Below, piece by piece: positions 57,336 to 64,000 of a stretch of 64,000 nucleotides of DNA (position 1 is the stretch's first letter; each line of letters opens with the position of its first letter). The stretch comes from Ehretia macrophylla (Eukaryota; Streptophyta; Magnoliopsida; Boraginales; Ehretiaceae): NCBI GenBank assembly GCA_037974665.1, contig CM075783.1, positions 20,802,762 to 20,866,761 of the forward strand, in the 5' to 3' direction. Made by a program: the position numbers and the translations under genes. Below the pieces are notes generated by a model that searched no databases, was not told where the DNA came from, and saw only the letters and a program-made list of their open reading frames with translations.

Positions 57336-59030
57336 GGTTAGTGCAATTAGTGGATTTATGAGTTTTTTTTAACCCCTAATCCTCCAATAGATTCGAACTT
57401 TGATCTCTCAACTACCAACGTGAGTAACTCACTACTATACTACTCCTGAATCTCAAAACAAGTTGGTTCATAAAAAATAAAAATAAAAAATCATGTACTA
57501 TATTTTATAATTAAATCCATCATCGGAAAGGTTCTTGTAATTTAAAAACGTAGGAACCAACTTCTTTTGTGGTAGTGGGCTTGAGTTGATGGATGGGGAA
57601 ATTGATAAAATGAATAGTAACTAAAAATCTCTTGGTCCCTCTTTTCATTCAACACAAATGTACAAATTTTTTGTTACTATTATTTGACAAACATAAAAGT
57701 TTATATTAAAAAGATCATGAGTAATACGTTGTATACTTGTACAGTTTTGGATTGGTAAGAATACCTTATATGAGGCTTCTAACTTCTTTATTGATGCATA
57801 CATGGTAATTTTAGGTCGTCAACGAAAATTTACCAAAAAACCAAAAAAAAAAAAAAAGGTCATCAACGAGAACAATTAAGTCAAGAAAGGTCATCAACGA
57901 GAACAATTAAGTCAAGAGAATTCCATAAGAATATAAGGGTGTGTTTGGATTGAGGGGGAGGGAGTTTAATAAAGGAGAGGAAGAGAGAGTATCATAAAGG
58001 AAATAAGTGGAATCATATTTGAATTACATAATTTTATAAAGGAGAGTATCATAAAGGATGATGAATGTTCTTTATTTGGATTAGAAAGAAAATGGAAGGG
58101 AGGGATCGTATAATGATATTTATATCCTTTTTTATTTTATATTATAAATATCTTTTGTTTGGTATAATTGTAATTAGAATAAAAATAAAGGATAAAAATG
58201 TCATTATAATAAATAGTAATTTTTCCTTCCTCCATTTTACTCCAATTTGGAGGGATCAAATATAAGGGGTATGGAGGGATTAGACTCATCCCCTCTATAC
58301 CCCAACCCCTCATTCCTTCCCAAACTAAATAATAGAGAGAATAAACTCCTCCCGTTACTAACCCTCCCTTCCCCCCATTTTCCCCAATCCAAACACGCTG
58401 TAAAGATTTTTTAACGTTATTCCAGTGTCTTTGTGGAAATCCAACAACTTGTATTGATTATTATTACTTTAGGCTAACCTTTTGAAAATTTGTCTACTAA
58501 CCCCCACTGATATTTGATATCTAGTACACTTTTGCCTTGAAAACATGTTGACCATTGGTGTTGGACGTAATGATTAAATGTCCAGCAAAATCTGCAACCT
58601 GTGGAAACTTCTATGGTACCAGCGATGACCAACTTGAAGTTTTTTCTAATGGGAAATTGTGCAAGTTGCTCTCTTGTTTTTAAAAAAAAAAATTAATTTT
58701 TACTATTTAAAATCAGTCAATTTAATTCATAATATTTTTTAAAAAAATTGAATTTAATCCTTATCGTAAAAAATTTAGTTAAATTAAAATGAAAAAATAG
58801 TTACTTGCAACTACTGTTTGGACGACAAAATTAAAAACTATTAAATGTTAAATGGGAAACTATTATTTTTTCAACATGAGATACACTCATTTACCGAAGC
58901 AAAAGACGATAATTATCTTTTTTTTGGTCAATAAATTAAAGAAGACGAAAATTAAACTAAGAAAAATTTTGTAGTTTGTGTACAAAATTTGGAGGTCTTG
59001 TAGAACTGCAATGCATTTAGCAGAGAACGC
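57336..59030 (+). repeat. Inter-unit block I before copy 8
   Basis: Matches 19.0-20.04 kb: TTCTAACTTCTTTATTGATG, CAGTGTCTTTGTGGAAATCC (58422), ACTTGAAGTTTTTTCTAATG (58631) and GTACAAAATTTGGAGGTCTT (58980). It carries a 32-base local duplication near 57856-57915 and the Tourist-like MITE. Confidence 0.6.
57937..58400. mobile_element. Tourist-like (PIF/Harbinger-type) MITE, 464 bp
   Basis: The left end is GGGTGTGTTTGGATTG and the right end, reversed, is CAGCGTGTTTGGATTG. TAA flanks both sides (57934-57936 and 58401-58403), and the paralogous block near 19410-19425 has AATATAAAGC without the insert. A 3-bp TAA duplication is typical of the PIF/Harbinger superfamily. No coding sequence is present; the frame at 58065-58265 is internal repeat. 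Confidence 0.8.
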
Positions 59031-59253
59031 TCACTTAAAAATGAAAAAAGAAAAAGAAAAAAAAGAACTGGTATGTCTATCAACCTACCTTCCTTCTCTC
59101 TCTTTTTACAATAATTCGTAGACATTAGCTTTATCGAGTATTGTCCTGCCATTTTTTAAGGTAAAATTTTTTGGGATTGTTCTGCAATGAATAAAGGAGT
59201 TTAGAATTACCCTTTTTCCTGATTTTCACGTCTACAAACCGCATGTATATCAG

Positions 59254-59363
59254 CAAACCGTGTTTCTAGTATCTAATAAATTAACAACAAATTTTTCATC
59301 CGCGTAAAAAAAAAAGTGCAAAACCGTGTTTAATGTCGAGGGAGGCCATTGAGGTATAAAAAG
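59254..59363 (+). promoter_or_regulatory. Promoter of array copy 8
   Basis: The distal CAAACCGTGTTTCTAG lies at about 59254, then ATTTTTCATCCGCGTAA, the proximal CAAAACCGTGTTTAATGTC (about 59319) and a TATA box TATAAAAAG at 59355-59363. The ATG at 59470 is 115 bases on. The motifs are intact although the gene is broken. Confidence 0.65.
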
Positions 59364-59469
59364 GAGCCCTTGTTCATAACCAACATACTATCCCTCTGAC
59401 ATCGATTTCTAGCTTTCAACTTACAGTTTTCACCCTGAATTTCTTCCATTTTCGCTTACTTAGATGACC

Positions 59470-60531
59470 ATGGAGTTTTCGTCAATTTGGTACTTGTTCT
59501 TTTGGTCCATCATCAGTCAGGTATCTCTTCTAATTGAAATTTTTGCTTCAAGTAAAGTCTCTCTCCCAGTTCCTCTGGACATTTGGTGTCTTCTTCATCA
59601 TCTTTTACTTGTCCATTCATGCTTTTCATCATTTTATGCCTTCTTTGCACGACCATTGAAGGAGCTTGATCTAGCCAACAAAAAAGTTTCGAATGTGCTC
59701 GCTGTCTTGTGTGGACACCTCTGCGTGACACTATTCTTCTTACCTATTCATTTCCTGTCGTTCATACCCACCCAGGATTTATCTGTTTCGTTCATTTTCA
59801 CTGGCTTTTTTGATTATGCTATCCCTTTTCGGTTACTCCAAGTTTATACGCTATACAAAAAGTAAAGAGATAGGGAACATATTGACTGGATTAGTAGGCC
59901 CTTTACTTGCGCGCCTCTCTCATACACTTAGTTTTGCTTTATTTATTATAGCTTCTCTTTTCTCACTCAGATACTTGCTTTTTGTTCAAGTTCTACTTGA
60001 AGATCTGGGAAGTGTTCTAGTGGTTGAATCTTATTTAAATGTCCTTCTAAAGGCATTTCTTGTAAGTTCACTGTGCTTCAGTAAATTTATTTCACGAATT
60101 GGGTCATATATAGGTAGAAATACAAATGGAAAAATAAAAGTAATTGAAATCCCTCTTGGGTTGTTGGGTACTGCTCTAGCTCAGAACTTCATCCAAGAAA
60201 AATCTCTCTTATGGTGCTGTTGTCCTCCTTTGTCGTTTATTTGCTAGCTAATCTCGCCATGACCCAACCTCGTACTGACTTGGGAATTTTCAATTTCATT
60301 ATTAGTGCTATCATGGATTGTGCAATTGGTCTCTTTGGGCTCGGCGGCAAATTCACTTAGATCGTCTATGTTTGTTGTGTTGTCATCTTCCTCTTGCAAT
60401 GGAAGTTGTATTCCGTGACACTGCGTTATACTTCGGCACGAGCAAGTGTAATGAGCAACTGGAAAACTGTAGAAGAAAAGTTAGCTAATGCAGAACCTTT
60501 AGAGGGGTTATATGAACTTTTCAAAGCATAG
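59470..60531 (+). pseudogene. Array copy 8: membrane protein without tail, broken
   Basis: The family start is the ATG at 59470; an in-frame ATG two codons earlier (59464) may also be used. The frame fails near 59810-59865; the homologous reading continues in another frame with SKEIGNILTGLVGPLLARLS. A second shift near 60205, after IQEKS, leads back to VLLSSFVVYLLANLAMTQPR. A TAG at 60358-60360 replaces the Trp of the family FTWI motif. The frame then runs through LRYTSARASVMSNW to a stop at 60529-60531. The residue pattern is very close to copy 4, so the two share a recent ancestor. A tail remnant (KEEECKDKLIEK) lies at about 61717-61760, beyond a 1060-bp MITE. Confidence 0.8.
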
Positions 60532-60564
60532 CTGGAAAGGGGAAACTAAACAACCTTTCCTTTA

Positions 60565-61624
60565 GGGTTAAATCCATTTTGTACTCCTATGGGTTAAATC
60601 CATTTTGTACTCCTATTCTATACATGTTGTGACACTTATTATCCCTCACCTTTAAAAATACCCACTTATTAACCCTCCTATTAACTTCACGTTAAAAAAT
60701 TAACCAATTGTCTTACTGTTCATTTTTTTTGTCAAAACACCCTTGTCATTTAAACACCCACACACCATGAAAAACACTCTTCGATCCCTCCATCATCAAC
60801 ACCCGCACACATACCATTTCTTCAACATCAATATCAACATCCATACACAACCTTCAGAAACACAGACAATGAGACACCAAACACACACAGTGAGACACCA
60901 AACACACACAGACACACACAATGACAACATGCACATACACACAATCACAAACACGTACACACACAAACAAGAAGAACAAAATGAGCAAATCTTGGTGAAA
61001 GAATGACAGAACCCTAGCTGATTTTGGATCTTATTTTGTCTTGTAACATCAAAATGATTATAATAGAAAAAACAAACAACACATACACAAACAATCACAA
61101 ATACACGCACACAGTACCACACACATATAGTCCACGCAGTGTGGGGGTGGTGGTCTACGTGAGTTGTAGCTATGGAGGTGGTGGTCAATGTGTCGTGGGG
61201 CTATGGGGTGGTGGTCTGCGCGGGGTGGGGTATTGTGGGGGTGGTAGTTCGCGCGAGGTAGAGCTATGGGGGATGGTGGTGCACGCATTGGGGTTGTGGT
61301 GGAGAGGGTTCGCGTGGGGTGGACATCACCAGATGTTGGGGTTGGGGTTTTGTTTCAATCGTGGGAGAGGGAAGGGTTGGGGTTGGGGGTGTATGGGGTT
61401 AGGTTGGGATTGGGGATGACAGGTTTGGGGTTTTGTTATTTTTTTATTTAAGGGTATATTTGTCTTTATAAATAGTTGATAAGGGTCATTTAGTTTTTGT
61501 GCTTTTATGTTAACAAATGTTAAAATTGACCAAAGTCAAAGGTTAATAAATGGGTGTTTTTAAAGGTAAGGGGTAATAAGTGTCACAATATGTATAGAAT
61601 AGGAGTATAAAGTGGATTTAACCC
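60565..61624. mobile_element. Mutator-type MITE, 1060 bp, perfect 9-bp target duplication
   Basis: The left end reads GGGTTAAATCCATTTTGTAC and the right end, reversed, GGGTTAAATCCACTTTATAC. The inverted arms extend about 100 bases, through ATTCTATACATGTTGTGACA. TTTCCTTTA flanks it exactly (60556-60564 and 61625-61633). The interior has an ACACAC-rich left part and a very G-rich right part (61130-61430). Open frames across it on both strands are low-complexity. It separates copy 8 from its tail remnant. Confidence 0.85.
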
Positions 61625-61633
61625 TTTCCTTTA

Positions 61634-63188
61634 TAATTCCCTCCCTTCCTCTCTTTTATTAAACTTCTCTCCCCTCAATCATACTTGATCTTGTTCTTAG
61701 ATCTCTCGTTATGCGAGGCAGGGAAGGAAGAAGAATGCAAAGACAAGCTTATTGAGAAGAACTATTGTAGCCAAGGAGCTTAATGATGTAGGGTTTGATG
61801 CAAGCTATGTACAAAATATTAACCGTTATAATCGTGTACCACAAAGTAATTTAATTTGCATGGACTACTTGCAATTACCTGTTTTTATATAGGGTCCTTT
61901 TTTATATACATGCAAGATATTAATTTGTTGTCATAAGTTCATATTTTTCTAAGAAATATCCTTCTAAGAATGAATATTAATGGCATTGAACTTTGTTATA
62001 TTACCAGTAATGTACTCAAAGGGACATCCAAGAGTTGGATGCAGACTATATAATGATATGTTATAGGTTTAGTCGAATCACGAATCTCCATTTTATTAAA
62101 GAATAAATAAATAAATGTACTCAAAGGACACAATAGCCCCTCTCTACTCATATTGAAGGGTGCAAGAATATTTTATCTAGCCTAATGGCTTTAAACTCAA
62201 GTATGCAGTACCACCAAGTCAACAAATATAATGATTAGTTAGCTAATTTTGACTTAAGCCAATGGCTAAGAAGTCACTCTAGAGCATTCTCGACTCCCCA
62301 TCAAGACCTTGTATTACAAGATAAAAAGGATATAATATTCATGTTGCTAACTAGTTAGTAACTCGGCTTTAATTACCTCCATATACCCGTAAATCAAACC
62401 AAACTAAACTAAATCTTGTTTTATAAGGTGAGGTCAGATATGTGAATCATGTGATACTATGTGTTTTTGTTGAGAGTCATCTCCTCTATAAGCTCCATAC
62501 ACACTAACAGAAAGACAAAAAAAAAAAAAAAAAAAGAGAAGAAGAAAAAGACCTAAGTTTCTTTGCAGGAATCTTTTTTTATTTCAACTTTTCTTAGTTT
62601 TTTCTTTTTAAAATTTTTCCCCCCTTCTACCTAAGCATGTTTCTCATCTTTTTTTATTGTCTTTTACATATTGAGGTAAATAGTTGGTATGTTTTCAAAA
62701 AGGTACAAAATTTGCCAGCGAATTTTGTAAATACTGTTATTGTTAGCTTCATTGTAATGTGTGTACATTATATGTAATTATACCTAAATAGGATAGTCAA
62801 ATTATTAACGATAAAATGGGACTTAATAATTTATACATATTGTGTGTGGATTACATCATCGTTATTCCTATAGAATTTGTTATAAAATTGACATTTAAAT
62901 ATGCCAGTTATGTGCTTAGATAAATATTATGTAATCATTGGTGTGACAGGTATAAATCCAACGAGAATTATCACAAATTGTTTTACATCCAGTCAAGTGG
63001 AAGAATGTTAATCTTTTCGTAAAGCAGCATTACCCGACCACATAAAGTTGCAATTAGCAATGTAATTGTTAAATGACCAAATTCATGAACTTATCTCAAA
63101 CCTCTTATGTTAAGGTATACTTAGTGAATTCATAAAATATATAAATAAGTAAATATTGAGTCTCTTGTATCTAAGGCAATAGTAAATT
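61634..63188 (+). repeat. Downstream block D after copy 8
   Basis: Starts with GATCTCTCGTTATGCGAGGC and the tail remnant (61717-61760), then matches 20.4-21.8 kb almost throughout (GGTTTGATGCAAGCTATG, CGTTATAATCGTGTACCAC, AGCGAATTTTGTAAATA). No gene is seen. Confidence 0.65.
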
Positions 63189-63189
63189 T

Positions 63190-63640
63190 TATGATGTTTG
63201 GTAATACAAAAACTTGTTCAACCAAAAAATATTTCTCGGTCAAGAAAAAATTTTAGTTTAAAAGAGTGAAAAATATTTTTTTGTCCTTTGGAAGAAGAAA
63301 ACAATTTTCGAAATTCACTTACATCGCCCACACCCTACCCAACCAATGCCTTACCCCTACCCTATACTTCACCCCTACCCCCTACCCCCTACCTTACCCC
63401 CAAACCATAACTTAACCCCTACCCTTACCCTACCCACTCTCTACCCTCTCTGTTAACATATATATTATATGTATATTTTCTTTTTTTAATAACATCTCAT
63501 GTCATAAAATATTTTTCACTGTACATCTAAGCACCAAAAAATATTTTTTAGTATTCTATTTTCCAGAAAAATAATTTTTCTTGAAAATATTTTCCCCCAT
63601 CAAGTTATTCACTAAAAAAAACTACCAAATGCGACGGTCA
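63190..63640. repeat. AT-rich foldback-type repeat with CCCTACC core (second copy)
   Basis: Shares GGTCAAGAAAAAATTTTAGT, the CCCTACC core (about 63335-63450) and GTTAACATATATATTATATG with 21.8-22.2 kb. The right side has mirror-like AAAATATTTTTT stretches that were cut off in the first copy. Confidence 0.55.
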
Positions 63641-64000
63641 ATTTCCGCCTCTTTTCCGTCACCAAAAGGGTCTAGGCAACAGCAAATAAACGAAAATCGT
63701 CTATCACCAAAATTATTATCACCAATTTGTCGTGTCACTGCCAATTTATCTCCTTTGACGACGAAATTTTAATCCGCCGCAAATTTACCCTTTTCTTGAT
63801 AAAGATGTGTTTTTGGCTCCAAAGCTGTCAACTTTTACATTCAATTCCACAAATGAATCTCTGGGTAAAGCTGAATAATTACTATCCATTTGAATATGCT
63901 TATGTATGTAAAAATATGTTCTAAGTAATTTTATGGATTTATATATAAATATAAAAAAAAACCTATGTATAAATATGTGATTGAAGTTAACGAAGAAAAG
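63641..64000. other. Window end, no gene supported
   Basis: The frames at 63581-63772 and 63727-63924 overlap in different frames and resemble nothing known. A CGACGGAAAA-like stretch recalls the subterminal motifs of CACTA elements, but no terminus is in view. Confidence 0.3.

Noticed and set aside
60743-61451. His/Thr-rich and Gly-rich frames up to 131 codons
   Set aside because: They are the low-complexity interior of the 1060-bp MITE with an exact 9-bp target duplication.
1-64000. CRISPR arrays, tRNA or rRNA genes, riboswitches
   Set aside because: No regularly spaced short repeats with unique spacers and no cloverleaf or rRNA core sequence were seen; the DNA is plant nuclear.

Overview
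This window is nuclear DNA from a flowering plant, most likely a eudicot. The evidence is the AT-rich, gene-poor sequence packed with plant transposon classes: a CACTA/En-Spm element, a Tekay/Del-type LTR retrotransposon derivative, LINE RNase H remnants, Mutator-type and Tourist-type MITEs, and hAT-like elements. I see no rRNA, tRNA, CRISPR, operon or bacterial gene organisation. I cannot name the species.

The backbone is a degenerating tandem array of one gene family that I do not recognise. It encodes multi-pass membrane proteins that start with a conserved M-E-F/S-S-S-x-W-Y segment, have about 310 residues with 8 to 9 hydrophobic stretches, and in some copies carry a long Lys/Glu-rich C-terminal tail of repeated hydrophobic helices. 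I count eight plus-strand copies: copy 1 (459-2068, one nonsense codon and one frameshift), copy 2 (8838-10666, two frameshifts and one nonsense codon), copy 3 (15269-17035, intact, 588 aa, with tail), copy 4 (20071-20379, internal fragment), copy 5 (39046-39118, first 20 or so codons only), copy 6 (46951-53530, tail only, split by an LTR retrotransposon), copy 7 (54628-55683, intact, 351 aa, no tail) and copy 8 (59470-60531, two frameshifts and one nonsense codon). Most copies share a promoter with a CCGTGT motif and a TATA box followed by an AAGCCC-like stretch. A ninth promoter lies inverted at about 41.14-41.30 kb with no gene after it.

The flanks are duplicated with the genes. Upstream blocks (U) lie at about 3.9-4.9, 14.0-15.1, 24.1-26.1 and 45.2-46.8 kb, with one inverted at 39.2-40.3 kb. 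Downstream blocks (D) lie at about 17.6-19.1, 20.4-21.8, 55.8-57.3 and 61.7-63.2 kb. Inter-unit blocks (I) lie at about 19.2-20.0, 23.4-24.1 and 57.3-59.0 kb, with one inverted near 41.7 kb. Because paralogous blocks supply empty sites, several transposon insertions can be bounded to the base.

The largest insertion is a 12-kb CACTA element (26134-38121) between the promoter remnant and coding remnant of copy 5. Its TNPA-like gene looks readable, while its TNP2-like transposase has in-frame stops. A 6.1-kb LTR retrotransposon without gag-pol (47237-53318) splits the tail of copy 6 with a perfect 5-bp target duplication. MITEs with target duplications lie at 5059-6027, 24560-25413, 42790-43740, 57937-58400 and 60565-61624.

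Only copies 3 and 7 could encode a full-length product. The best candidate for something undescribed is this membrane protein family with its modular tail and shared promoter. Its function cannot be read from the sequence.
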